In this document: one piece after another, positions 50,581 to 61,175 of the stretch
Layout of the letters: each line of letters starts with the position of its first letter
Position numbering within the stretch: position 1 is the first letter of the stretch
Assembly (NCBI RefSeq): GCF_051020975.1
Contig: NC_135038.1
Location: 5,826,001 to 5,890,000, forward strand
Direction of reading: 5' to 3'
Source: Osmia lignaria lignaria
Lineage: Eukaryota; Arthropoda; Insecta; Hymenoptera; Megachilidae
Length of the DNA stretch: 64,000 nucleotides
Notes under the pieces: generated by a model
Told to the model about the DNA's origin: nothing
The model's input: the letters and a program-made list of their open reading frames with translations, nothing else
Database searches by the model: none
Made by a program: the position numbers and the translations under genes

Positions 50581-51246
50581 ATCTTTCTTCCATTAAGATT
50601 TTTTTCTTTTTTTACTCGCGATCAACATGGATCAGCGAATCGTTCAACTAGTAATAAAGTCTAGTGTACATGTTATCCGGTGTACTAACCGTTCCTACAA
50701 AAAGTACATACAAGTTTGCATATCTACGTTCTTTCTAAGTAATCTATCTCGTTTACGAATAACAGACGAAAAACTTAAAAACGCGGTACATCGACGCACC
50801 CGAATTTCTCTTCTCTCCATTGACTCGAGAGGGTGCGTGGAAGGATCGCGTCGTATTCTATATCATCGTTCCTCAGGAATACCGAGGAAGACGAGAAAGA
50901 CGCGTCTCGTAAAACGTTCGCTACGTATTGGAAGTAACGATTCTCTTTGTTCTACGACTCGTCTCGTATACAATTATGATCCACTCGTTTGGTCGAGGCT
51001 TAAAAAAGTCGGCGCCGAAGAAACGTCCGCGTATTCGTACACGAAGGTACGCGCGGGGTGACGCGAGAGTGTTTGCGATCAAGTGGATCGTTCGAAGAGG
51101 GAAATATCGCTGGTAAAAATGGTCCAAGATCGGATGGTTTTGTTTGCGCGATCGACGGTTCAAGTGAACGCGCAACGAAACACGAAGTGGATAGGGATGG
51201 AATCGAATAATAGAATCGATCGGAACCGGTTGATCGGGCGGGCATC

Positions 51247-52050
51247 TTATCGGTAGAGAGCGACGGAGTCTTGACAGGAACACGGCATCGTCAGTTGTTG
51301 GGCGACGTTCCTTGGCACCCTCTGGGTCGGCAGTCCCGACAGTCCTCTGACGTAGGTGTAAGAGACCGGACTGCGTAGAATTCTCTTAGGGCTCTTCTTC
51401 GCGTGTTTGTGCTCCTTGCCCTCCCATTTTGAGGATAATTTGAGCGTTTGGAAGGCTCTTCGAAGTGTGTCCGCGGTGGATGATCGTTTCGACGAATCGC
51501 TATCGGTGCTGCTTTGAGCGTCCGAAGGGCTGGGAGAGTAAGATAGCGATTCGGATGTTCTCGCGACTGCTCTCACATCTCCAGGGCTCCACGAACGTGA
51601 CGACTTGGCTCGTACTCGTTCGGAACTTCTTTGAATACCGGATATCCGGTCTTGCGAGCGGGTCGACCGACATCGCAGTCGGTTCAGATAACAGTGCGTT
51701 CGGGGGGATCTTGTGGCACGGCATAATCGCTCGCTACTTCCGCGACGCGACAGTCTCTCCGCGCTTCCGGAACTTCCGCCACTGCTGCAACCGCTGTCGG
51801 TGCTGGACTCGTCGTCCCCGAACTCTTGCTTCGAGGGCCCCGCCCCCCTGATGGGACCGATCTTTCGTTTCATCTCGTTCTTTTGATTATCTCGGCGACG
51901 ATCTGTCTCGGGATCGGTTAGTCTCGTCGTTTCTTCCATCTCTGATTCGAAATCGACGCTCAGACTTCTCCTTTCCCTGTCGATCAGTTTGCTGATACTT
52001 TGATAAAACACTTCACAGTGTACGCGGGATAAAACAGCCACGTTTTTCAA
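51247..52050 (-). CDS. Serine/arginine-rich single-exon protein, family not recognised
   Basis: An intronless minus-strand frame of 267 residues, starting ATG at 52048-52050 and ending TAA at 51247-51249. Residues about 80-200 are dominated by Ser, Arg and Asp (STDSGCSSGGSSGSAERLSR, SPSPSDAQSSTDSDSSKRSS), suggesting a phosphorylated disordered region. The C-terminus is less repetitive and more conserved-looking (KKSPKRILRSPVSYTYVRGL then SGLPTQRVPRN). There is no signal peptide, membrane span or named domain. Support for a real gene: a clean ATG-to-stop frame, codon use unlike the CpG-driven random ORFs nearby, and a TATA box plus TCAGT initiator 33 bp apart about 210 bp upstream. Function is unknown; such short intronless TATA genes are often tightly regulated in development, which is inference. 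Confidence 0.65.
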   Translation of the reverse strand: MKNVAVLSRVHCEVFYQSISKLIDRERRSLSVDFESEMEETTRLTDPETDRRRDNQKNEMKRKIGPIRGAGPSKQEFGDDESSTDSGCSSGGSSGSAERLSRRGSSERLCRATRSPRTHCYLNRLRCRSTRSQDRISGIQRSSERVRAKSSRSWSPGDVRAVARTSESLSYSPSPSDAQSSTDSDSSKRSSTADTLRRAFQTLKLSSKWEGKEHKHAKKSPKRILRSPVSYTYVRGLSGLPTQRVPRNVAQQLTMPCSCQDSVALYR

Positions 52051-52255
52051 ACGTTGACAAATCTTTCACCACGTTCACACTCTTTGAATGCGATGTATCT
52101 AGCAGAAATCTTTTCTGCGATCGTTAATGCGTTTGCACGTTTCCTCTGAAGGTTGATTGCTTTGGAAACGATAGAGTTCTTATCGCAAAACACGCAATGA
52201 TAATGTGTGTATCGTCTATCGAGTTAGTTGCAAGTGTCTATCGCGTACTCGTAGA

Positions 52256-52294
52256 CGGACTGAAATGCGAAGATTCGCGGTCTTCTCTTATATA
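52256..52294 (-). promoter_or_regulatory. TATA box and TCAGT initiator of the serine-rich gene
   Basis: On the minus strand TATATAA occupies 52288-52294. A TCAGTC initiator has its A at 52261, 33 bp downstream of the TATA start. This is textbook arthropod core-promoter spacing and predicts a leader of about 210 nt to the ATG at 52050. Confidence 0.65.
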
Positions 52295-54146
52295 CCGTTC
52301 CGGCTTTGCGGAGGGTGCGCGCATGTCCTCTGCTCCACGTGAGGGTGACAGCGATGCGCGTCGGGACGCGTCCGTCGCGGCGTACGCGTCGCGACGCGTT
52401 TTCAAACGCTCACCACGAACCCCCTCGATCGATTCGAGCAACATGATCGCCATTGATTCGCTGTCGTCGATCGAGCGTTGCGAGCCTCCACGCGGGGGTG
52501 GTTCATGAATGGGATGACCGATTTGACGCCTCGTTGTTTCTCGTCGCAATCGTCCTTTTTATTCACACCCTCGATCATTGTTCTCCCTCGTATCTTATGG
52601 GAAATGTCCGTTCGTGACGTAATAAAGAGGTAGATTTCGTGATCGATCGGTTCTCCGAATGAAATTAGAAGCGATAGTTGAAAGAGCGTTAAGGGTGTAC
52701 GCAGGTAGGGAAGTGAATCGGAGATAAAGAGAGAAGAGGGCGGTAACGAGGGCAGAAAGAGTATCGTATCGCGTTTCGAAGCGGAAAGGTCGGTGAACCC
52801 GAGGCGACGATCGATCGCCAAGGGGTGGATGCACCATCCGGCCTGATCGCATCGTCGCCACAGCTAGATGTACCCGGACGATCAATAAGCTCGTAAATAT
52901 ACGAGCACCAACGATGCATATGAATTTTGTTAAACGAATACGCATCGAACCCATCCAACGTTACGGAACAATCGCTGCTCTTTCATCGCAATAATATTCA
53001 TTCGTCGTGGGAGGATATTTATTCGACTTTGCTCCTCTTCTTCCACGAACGTTTCCGTGCACGAGATAACAGAACAGAGAACGAGAAGAAAAAGTTTCTC
53101 GGTATTGTTGCTTGGGTACGTGTTCGGGTGGCAAGAATATTGAAACACGGAACACGTTGCCGTCTGAAAACGCAACGTGACGAGACGCCGATTCATAGCC
53201 GAGTGGATCGCGAGATTTATTCGTTATCAATGTTCAAGTGGATATCGACGATTTAATGATAACAAAACACAAGCAACCATCATGGATTCAGTACGCATCC
53301 CTTTGCTCGATATACGTGACTGCGAGGACGTTGCATTTACCTTTACGTAACGAGCCGGTATTGTTATTGTCGACTGCATAATTGATTCGTCGTTTGTAAA
53401 AAAACAAAAGCTCCCACACTTCGCGACTGCGAGTGGCTGCGTCACCCTACGCTACTTCCCTCTGTCACCGGCCTTGTCCGATTTTCACAAAGCTCTTTCC
53501 CCATTCATCGTTAACGAATCTTCGTGCTTTGTTTCAAACAGGAAACCGTCCCGATACGAGATTAAACAATCCCGAAACGGTGAACGCTTCGTATCGATCG
53601 TGAAAGCTTTTAAACTATTAATACGCTTCAAATGCGAATAGATTTCGGAATTAGACGAGGGACCGTTCGAATCACAAATGGAAAGCGACACTTTTCCATG
53701 TACGTTCACCGTGAACCTATGTGTATATACTTTCGCATATGTACAAGACAGATCTTGCACATACATACACATATTTATATGACACAAATGGGTGGAGAGC
53801 GATTATTCGGAGTGCGGTCACGCCTACGTACGCGTTTACATAATTGGATTTACAGAGTAACAACGACGAATCGCGTAACAAGCTCTGCCGCGACAGATTC
53901 TCATTAAGCAAATAATCGTGGAAACGTTAGAAGCGGAAGGTCGGCTTCTCGAATAAGAAGACGATACGATCTTGCCTTTAAACGACTTTATTGAAACGAA
54001 AGTCTACAGATACAGAACATTGACGGAGAATCGAAGTAGGAAAACGATACCTTCGTGGAAAGTACAAGGATTAGTAATTTTTTTTTTCAAAGTTTAGGAA
54101 AAACGAGAGGATCGGTTGCTTGGACGGTTTGTTGTTGGTGTAATTA
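52295..54146. other. Intergenic region between serine-rich and first cuticle gene
   Basis: This holds the upstream region of the serine-rich gene and the 3' UTR of the minus-strand cuticle gene, whose AATAAA reads in reverse at 53987-53992. ORFs in 52197-52960 overlap on both strands and follow CpG-rich composition; I do not consider them genes. Confidence 0.45.
52384..52399. repeat. Perfect 16-bp GC-rich palindrome
   Basis: acgcgtcgcgacgcgt reads identically on both strands. It lies about 90 bp upstream of the TATA box of the serine-rich gene. Its central 12 bp recur as a palindrome at 62596-62607. Confidence 0.7.
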
Positions 54147-54497
54147 TTAGTAAATGTAGCTCTTATAGATGTAAGGCGACGAGGGTATGTAACCGGCTAG
54201 GGGTAGGGGCGGCGGGTAACTCGTGTAGACGAGAGGAGCCGCGATGTTGGAGCTCAAAGCCGCCCCCCATGAAGCAGCCGCGACTGGAGCACCGATCAAA
54301 GCTGCGGAGCTTGGTGCCGGAGCTGGAGCCGGGGCCGGAGCCGGAACTGGAGCTGGTACCGGCGACGGGGCGGCCATGGCGACGGCCAATAATCCGGCGA
54401 ACAACAGCTGAATGGAAAAGAATTCTATTAGATCTTTATTCTTCTATCGTTTACCTTTCAAAGCCGATTCGTTCCTCTCACTCACAGACTTGAACAT
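54147..54497 (-). CDS. Apidermin-like cuticle protein (Pro/Ala-rich)
   Basis: Two minus-strand exons, 54486-54497 (MFKS only) and 54147-54407, give 90 residues. The joined start MFKSLLFAGLLAVAMAAP is a clear signal peptide. The mature part begins with a PAPAPAPAP repeat, then an Ala/Gly/Ser segment and a tyrosine-rich tail ending SPYIYKSYIY. A tiny first coding exon that splits the signal peptide is characteristic of insect cuticle genes. The composition matches apidermins, small Ala-rich hymenopteran cuticle proteins. Tyrosines at the tail could be cross-linked during sclerotisation (inference). A TATA box lies upstream; poly(A) signal is at 53987-53992. Confidence 0.8.
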
Positions 54498-54579
54498 GTT
54501 GATAGTAGGTAGTTTGAACGTAGGAGCGTACAATGGACGAGCTGAAACGATGATACTCGAAATCCTGAGGAATCGGAGC

Positions 54580-54586
54580 TTATATA
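54580..54586 (-). promoter_or_regulatory. TATA box of minus-strand cuticle gene
   Basis: TATATAA on the minus strand, about 83 bp upstream of the ATG at 54497. It is the only good TATA in the near-upstream region. Confidence 0.6.
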
Positions 54587-55987
54587 GGGGAAACCGCGAC
54601 AAAGAAATATCCTCGCGTTTCCAGGTATCCCTTCCCTTTGCCATCATCCTACATCTCGTTCCTTTTATCCGTCTCCGGTGTTCCACGAAGGGCAACAGCC
54701 GGTTGTTCGAAGCAGACCGTGAACGGGACGTTCGCTTCCTTCTTGTTGGTTACGACTAATCTTTTTTCCACCGACTACCGACCAATCCACATCTCCCTTT
54801 GTGCATGTCGAGATACGTTTTCCCTTGCAGCAGCCAACTATCAGCGGATACTGAATTTCTTCAAGGTTAGCCTGGTACCAGTACCTATCTCGACAATTCC
54901 CTGCGATTTCCATCGTTTTCAAGTCCCTTCTTCGGCACGGCTTTTTTCCGTCAAGATTAAACAGGTTTTTCCCTTTTCTGCGGCGTCTACGCTTGTCCTT
55001 GCACCCGGTCCGTTTGGAAAAAATCGATCAGACGATCGGGGAATCGAGTACAAAGGACTTGATATAATAATGGTTCCTCTGAAACTTTGACAATTTTCAA
55101 GGAACGAGAAGAAATTCTCAAAGGATATTGACATTTTGAAGAAATTCTCCCGGTTGGGAGACAAGGCACATACCTTTAAGGGGAAACGACGTTCCCTCGA
55201 GCCAGACTCGACGAACTTGAACTTGAGAAAAAAGCGTACGCCTTGCCTTGAAGCTGTGCGGCCTTGTGGTACAGCGGAAAAAGACGGAAAGAGTAAGAAG
55301 CGAGGATAGAAGAAGGAATGCGAATGACCAGATCAGCTAAGTGAGAGGCATGGAAAAAATCGATTAAAATCGTACGATCGTGTCGATGAGACAACGCGAA
55401 CAAAAAGCATGCTGATCGAATGAGAAAGATCCGCTTGGCGACGAATGCTAATATAGACAAAGCTAAGCAGAGTTTAGAGAGATGGAATGGAATGGAAAGA
55501 TTGGATCAGAGGTGGTGAAAAACTAAGCGAAATAGTTGGAGATAGATCGTGTGGGAAGCGGAACGATCCGCGTAATCAGTGGGCCGTCGTTATAACCTTG
55601 TTATGAGTATCAACCGGGCAGGCACGTAGCTGAAAGGGTTATACAATTGCTCGGCGTGGTGGCTTACGTAATTTCACGATACTCGTGGAAGTTGTCCGTC
55701 CGTCCTGTGCTTCTCTTTCGATATCAAGGTCATCGAAATCGATCGATCCCATTAGTCGCCGGTTGTAGCGACGAAACGCGAGCGGTTTGAAAATACGACG
55801 GCCCCCGTGACGGAGGATCGACGACGAGGGGGCGCGTGAAAACGCGGACGGTCCGCGCGTTCGGCATTTCAATGCGCGGTTGACACGAACCTATACAGAT
55901 AGGTAGGAGGAGAAGGAGGGTGAAAACTTTCGTAAGCGACGCATCAACTTTTCGTAAGTTCTCTGTTCGAAGAGCGGTGGTCATTGG

Positions 55988-55994
55988 TATAAAA
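55988..55994 (+). promoter_or_regulatory. TATA box of plus-strand cuticle gene
   Basis: TATAAAA 65-71 bp upstream of the ATG at 56059, with a CACAGT initiator-like sequence about 30 bp downstream. Confidence 0.7.
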
Positions 55995-56058
55995 CCTGGA
56001 CGCTTCGACGGATCTGCACAGTTCGCTGCAAAGTCGAATCAATCACATCAAGTTCAAC

Positions 56059-56468
56059 ATGTTCAAGTTAGCGGTAAGTGGTTGCAAAGAACAAATATTC
56101 TACTTTTGTTTCAAATTCTACTATCATTTGAAAATTGATTATTTTCTCTTCGTTTTCAGTGCATCGTCCTTTTTATGGCGGCCGTGGCCTCTGCCGGCGT
56201 AATCGCCCCAGCTCCCTTGATCGCAGCTCCGGCACATGTGGCAGCTTTACCCGCACCCATCGTAACTGCTAGAAGCAGCCAGGTCATCGCTAGGAATTAT
56301 AACACGTTTGCTGCCGCACCACTCGCTGCTTACACCACCGCCGTCCATGCTGCCCCCGTGGCCGCTGCCCTGACAGCAGCCGTACCAGCAGCCCATGCCG
56401 TGCACGCACCGCTCGCACTTGCGGCCGCACCTGCCGCACCCCTTGCTTACGCCTACCACCCTTATTGA
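56059..56468 (+). CDS. Apidermin-like cuticle protein (Ala-rich)
   Basis: Exons 56059-56073 (MFKLA) and 56160-56468 give 107 residues. The start MFKLACIVLFMAAVASAG is a signal peptide split by the intron. The mature protein is about one-third alanine with Val, Pro and His (LAAYTTAVHAAPVAAAL, VPAAHAVHAPLALAAAP) and ends AYAYHPY. It lacks the Rebers-Riddiford chitin-binding motif, as apidermins do. It is expected in exocuticle. A TATA box is at 55988-55994 and poly(A) signal AATAAA at 56527-56532. It is divergent from the related gene at 54147-54497. Confidence 0.85.
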
Positions 56469-57344
56469 ACACCCCGAATGACCATATCTCACCTCAGCCC
56501 CTACGTTAAGTTTCTCGTTTTTATGGAATAAACAGCAAATCAACGCAACAGCAATCTATTCTTACGTTTCTTACGACCTTCGTAAACCTTTCCTTCCATA
56601 TTCTTCAAAGTAGAACGATGCAACGATACCGACTTATGACTGTTACCAGCTTCGCAAAGGTACTAGTTATGAACCAAGATGATAGAGTAAAAATTCTGAT
56701 GGTTCTAATCGACGGGTAATGGTTACGGTCTACGTATTCTTCGTACCCATTGTTGAAGTTGAGACTTGGCTTGGAGTATCTTATCAAGTATATCAAGAAA
56801 ATATGCAGTTACTGAAATAAAATTCAGTATTTTTGTTAATTAACGACCCTGGCTCGTTATGTCTCTCAGACACGAAAGCGATAAATTTAATTAATTATAC
56901 GCTTTCTTACCGTGTCTCTTTGTTATACTTTGCTCACGAGATTTATTACGACATCTGAAAGTTGAACTTGAAAGAATTCGTCTAGGACAGAGAGCAGTAT
57001 CGATGAACCGAGGGAAAGTTTCTCCGATGCGTTGAAACCGGGGAGCTAGTTGATGAACGAGACGACGATTTATGTAGGAAATTCGAGTCACGCTCGATGA
57101 ACTATCTTCGAAACTTACGATGTCCCAATCGCTGTCGCAAACGCAAAACGAGCGCGTTTCGTATTTAGAACGTGCGCGAGCCGCACCCAACATATATATC
57201 ACCCGTTGAAATTGCAATTATTGCGATTACATAGGTTTCAGATTATTTCGGGAAACCGAATGAGAGAGATTCGTATGATTCACATGATCGATATTTTTAT
57301 AATTTAACGCCTGTTGCTAATAAAGACCACCTCTTGTAGAAATC
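56469..57344. other. 3' UTR and spacer
   Basis: Contains the AATAAA of the upstream cuticle gene (56527-56532). The rest is AT-rich non-coding DNA before the minisatellite. Confidence 0.5.
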
Positions 57345-57351
57345 TATTCAA

Positions 57352-58135
57352 GAATCCCTCATTTTTTCTAGACTCTATGGGAGGTACCTCCAATTTTTTC
57401 TATTCTCTAAGGGAGGTACCTCCAATTTTCTCTAGATTCTAAGGGAGGTACCCTCGATTTTTTCTAGACTCTAAGGAAGGTACCCCCAATTTTCTCTAGA
57501 TTCTAAGGGAGCTACCCTCGATTTTTTTTAGACTCTATGGAGGTACCCCCAATTTTCTCTAAATTCTAAGGGAGGTACCATCTATTTTTTCTAGTCTCTA
57601 AGGAAGGTACTCCCAATTTTCTCTAGATTCTAAGGAGGCTACCCTCGATTTTTTCTAGACTCTATGGAGGTACCCCCAATTTTCTCTAGATTCTAAGGGA
57701 GGTACCCTCGATTTTTTCTAGATTCTAAGGAAAGTACCCCCAATTTTCTCTAGATTCTAAGGGAGCTACCCTCGATTTTTTCTAGACTCTATGGAGGTAC
57801 CCCCAATTTTCTCTAAATTTTAAGGGAGGTACCATCTATTTTTTCTAGTCTCTAAGGAAGGTACTCCCAATTTTCTCTAGATTCTAAGGAGGCTACCCTC
57901 GATTTTTTCTAGACTCTATGGAGGTACCCCCAATTTTCTCTAAATTCTAAGGGAGGTACCATCTATTTTTTCTAGTCTCTAAGGAAGGTACTCCCAATTT
58001 TCTCTAGATTCTAAAGAGGCTACCCTCGATTTTTTCTAGACTCTATAGAGGTACCCCCAATTTTCTCTAAATTCTAAGGGAGGTACCATCTTTTTTTTCT
58101 AGATTCCAAGGTACATACCCCCAATAATTTCTAAA
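57352..58135. repeat. Minisatellite with a 127-bp higher-order repeat
   Basis: About 25 tandem units of 29-34 bp. Each has the plan CTAGAnTCTAAGG, GAGGTACC (or GGCTACC, AAGGTAC), then CnCnAATTTT or CTCGATTTTTT. Four unit variants of 34, 30, 34 and 29 bp make a 127-bp block. Block starts are visible at 57557, 57811, 57938 and 58065, so spacings are 254, 127 and 127 bp. The outer units are more diverged, as expected for an array that evolves by unequal exchange. There is no open frame across it. Confidence 0.9.
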
Positions 58136-58587
58136 CTCTGTAAACTCGAATAACCCTAAGAAATCATTGACACTCCAGGAATGATTAAGAAGTAAGAGGC
58201 ACAAAGGTGCTGGAACAAAGAGCGTTCAAAGGAGTAGACGATTTGATCATGGTCAAACGCGGTGATTGACATCGTGACGTCGATCGACGCAACCTAAGGG
58301 GCATTGTTACAAGGAAAAAAAAAGTGGAGAAGGTTAGATTCGAGCACACGTGGTAGTAGGGTCAACGTTGGTAATCGCGGGCGTGGCTTAAAACGAGTAA
58401 AGGTAATCTGGTATGCAGAAGCGTGTGTTACCGTCGCATCGTGTCACAAACCAGTGTCGCGAATATGTATGTAGTGGGAGTGTGTCCTGGACGAAACCGA
58501 GTATAAAAGAGGTCTAGCTAATCCACATGTCAGTACAGTATTCAGTAGCTAACCACTCGAACCACTTTCGAGATCTCCAATCGCAAA
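58136..58587. other. Upstream region of third cuticle gene
   Basis: Spacer between the minisatellite and the next cuticle gene. It carries the TATA box and initiator listed separately; no coding sequence is seen. Confidence 0.5.
58502..58532 (+). promoter_or_regulatory. TATA box and TCAGT initiator
   Basis: TATAAAA at 58502-58508 and TCAGT at 58528-58532, with A at 58530, 28 bp from the TATA start. This predicts a 58-nt leader for the cuticle gene at 58588. Confidence 0.75.
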
Positions 58588-58944
58588 ATGTCTGCCATGA
58601 AATTTTTGGTAAGTTGACGGAGAAACGATCAGTTCGATTTAGCCTAGCTAAATTCGTCTATTGATTAAACTAACGTATATTTTGTTTATTTTTAAAAGGT
58701 TCTCTTCGCTTGTTTGATCGCCGCTTGCTCGGCCGGAGTGTTGCACGCGGTACCAGCGGCTTACGCGGCTGCACCCGTTCCTGCGGCTCTGACTGTCGGG
58801 ACTTATGCATCCAGCTACAACGCGCACGCGATTAACCACGCGATCGCTGCACCCTACATCGCCGGCCCCGTGGTCGCCCACGCTGCTGCTCCGCTCGCAT
58901 ACACCAGCCTCCCAGCCGCGGCTTACTACGCTGGCAGACGCTGA
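58588..58944 (+). CDS. Apidermin-like cuticle protein (Ala-rich, short)
   Basis: Exons 58588-58608 (MSAMKFL) and 58699-58944 give 88 residues. The start MSAMKFLVLFACLIAACSAG is a signal peptide interrupted by the intron. The mature part is Ala/Val/Pro/Tyr-rich (HAVPAAYAAAPVPAALTVG, YIAGPVVAHAAAPLAY) and ends YYAGRR. Structure and composition match the neighbouring apidermin-like genes, indicating tandem duplication. A poly(A) signal AATAAA lies at 59206-59211. Confidence 0.85.
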
Positions 58945-59599
58945 AAACTGTACCTGCTCGAGTTACCATTCGAGGACGAATCGCGAAACATCCGGTTGCG
59001 TTCGAACCAACCACCGTCCAGCCACGAAACAACTGCCCAACCTTCGATACCATCATTGTTCACCACCGTGCAGATCATGGACACCAAAACTGGAATTAGA
59101 TGAAACCAACGATGCTTCTGGATGTTTCCCACTCCGTCCTCTTTGAATTTCCACCCCTAATTAATAATCGACATTTTCTGATCTTTCAATTTTGTAAAAT
59201 GTTACAATAAACAAATTTTTCACACACAAAATATTCTGTTTTTATTTTATCAAGTTTTGTCTATTAAAAGTTTTCAGTGGAAATAGGATAGTTCTGTTGG
59301 CAATTGATTAATTTTACAAGATGCAATTTCCGATCGGTGGGAACAGAACGAAGTTTCCGAAGTTGATCGCGAAACAAAAGATCCATGGCAACCGTGAAAC
59401 AAAACACGACCTGTTGATTACCATCTTCGGTTTCGAGCTTTTCAATGTCCACGCGTGCGTCTGGTACGAATTCCTGGTTTTAGAAGAATTTCTAGCTCGT
59501 CTTGGAAAAGAAGTGATAGTAGAATCGACGGAGCGAAGGTAAAGATAGCGAAGAAGCACATAGAAGAAAGAGTATTAATTTTCTATAGATAGAAGGAAG
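58945..59599. other. 3' UTR and beta-tubulin upstream spacer
   Basis: The first 260 bp are the 3' UTR of the cuticle gene. The remainder is the short 5' region of the beta-tubulin gene. No TATA box was noticed for the tubulin gene. Confidence 0.5.
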
Positions 59600-61175
59600 A
59601 TGCGTGAAATCGCCCATTTGCAAGCCGGCCAATGCGGCAATCAAATAGGAGCAAAGGTGAGATATCGAAAAATTAATTGATAGAATTAATAAGAATTTTT
59701 CTGATCAGTTTTGGGAAGTGATCTCCGACGAACACGGTATAGATCCGACCGGCACTTACCATGGCGACTCGGATCTACAATTGGAACGCATAAACGTTTA
59801 TTACAACGAAGCATCAGGAGGGAAATACGTTCCTAGAGCGATCCTGGTCGACTTGGAGCCCGGCACGATGGACGCGGTACGCTCCGGACCGTTCGGTCAG
59901 ATATTTCGACCGGATAATTTCGTTTTTGGACAAAGCGGCGCCGGGAACAACTGGGCCAAAGGGCATTACACCGAAGGCGCAGAGCTCGTTGATTCCGTTC
60001 TCGATGTTGTCAGAAAGGAAGCCGAAAGTTGCGACTGCCTGCAGGGTTTCCAGTTAACCCATTCCCTGGGCGGCGGAACCGGGGCTGGAATGGGAACGTT
60101 GCTCATTTCAAAGATTCGGGAGGAGTATCCGGATAGAATCATGATGACCTTCAGCGTGGTCCCTTCGCCGAAGGTACAACTTCCTTTTTCCCTTCGTATT
60201 CATCTTCTAATATAAAAAATTCATTACAGGTGTCCGACACGGTAGTCGAGCCTTACAACTGCACTTTGTCGGTGCATCAGTTGGTCGAAAACACGGACGA
60301 ATCTTATTGTATCGACAACGAAGCTCTGTACGACATCTGCTTCCGCACTTTGAAGTTGACCACGCCAACTTATGGCGATTTGAATCATTTGGTAAGTGCC
60401 ACCCTCAGCGGGGTGACCACTTGTCTGAGATTTCCCGGACAGTTGAACGCCGATCTGCGAAAGCTCGCCGTAAACATGGTGCCCTTTCCTCGATTGCATT
60501 TCTTCATCCCTGGTTTTGCACCGTTAACTTCCAGGTAAATTAATTTCAAGCAATTTTCATTTATTCCCTCGGAACGATACTCGATATTTTTCATCGAACA
60601 GAGGCTCGCAGCAGTACAGAGCTCTCACTGTCCCCGAGCTCACCCAGCAAATGTTCGATGCTAAGAACATGATGGCGGCTTGCGATCCTCGTCACGGTCG
60701 TTATCTGACCGTGGCGGCCGTATTTCGGGGCAGGATGTCGATGAAGGAAGTTGACGAGCAAATGCTCAACATTCAGAATAAAAACAGCACTTATTTCGTC
60801 GATTGGATACCGAGTAACGTTAAAACCGCCGTCTGCGACATACCACCTCGCGGACTTAAGATGTCAGCCACTTTTATCGGCAACTCGACAGCCATCCAGG
60901 TAAGTAAATTCGTGAATATTCGTTCGAACTTTTCTAACATTGAATTCATTTTTCAGGAATTGTTCAAGAGAGTATCGGAACAGTTTACCGCGATGTTCAG
61001 GCGGAAAGCGTTTCTTCATTGGTACACGGGAGAAGGAATGGACGAGATGGAGTTCACAGAAGCGGAATCGAACATGAACGACTTGGTGTCCGAATACCAG
61101 CAGTACCAAGAAGCAACCGCGGAAGAGGAAGGCGAATTCGACGAGGAGGAAGAGGGCGAGGGTGAAAACCCTTGA
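59600..61175 (+). CDS. Beta-tubulin isotype
   Basis: Five exons: 59600-59656, 59709-60173, 60230-60534, 60602-60899 and 60957-61175, giving exactly 447 residues, the usual beta-tubulin length. It starts with the MREI autoregulation motif and keeps AGQCGNQIGAK, the FGQSGAGNNWAKGHYTEGAE block and the CDCLQGFQLTHSLGGG loop. The GTP-binding signature reads GGGTGAG at residues 140-146, with Ala where nearly all beta-tubulins have Ser. Other departures from common insect sequences are RIMMTFSVVP, EPYNCTLSV, VDWIPSNVK and HFFIPGF. The acidic tail is EEEGEFDEEEEGEGENP. Beta-tubulin pairs with alpha-tubulin to form microtubules. The divergence suggests a tissue-restricted isotype (inference). It sits between cuticle genes. 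Confidence 0.97.

Larger units (their letters stand above)
46679..51246. other. Gene-poor intergenic region
   Basis: No credible coding sequence in 4.6 kb. Simple repeats are present: an ATT/ACT trinucleotide tract at about 47700-47755, a (GATAAT)n tract at 47843-47878 and a (CT)n tract near 50551-50580. A TTCTCGCG mini-repeat lies at 49722-49752. The longest ORF (minus 47140-47772) begins in the trinucleotide tract and has no protein-like character. Possible contents are the 3' UTR of the SMP-C2-C1 gene and regulatory DNA. Confidence 0.45.
54498..56058. other. Bidirectional spacer between two apidermin-like genes
   Basis: The two flanking cuticle genes are transcribed away from this 1.56-kb region. 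A reverse TATATAA is at 54580-54586 and a forward TATAAAA at 55988-55994. No other coding sequence is supported. Confidence 0.55.

Noticed and set aside
52197..52958. Overlapping ORFs of 80-140 aa on both strands upstream of the serine-rich gene
   Set aside because: They overlap a TATA/Inr promoter and a palindrome and show Arg/Ser composition typical of stop-poor CpG DNA.
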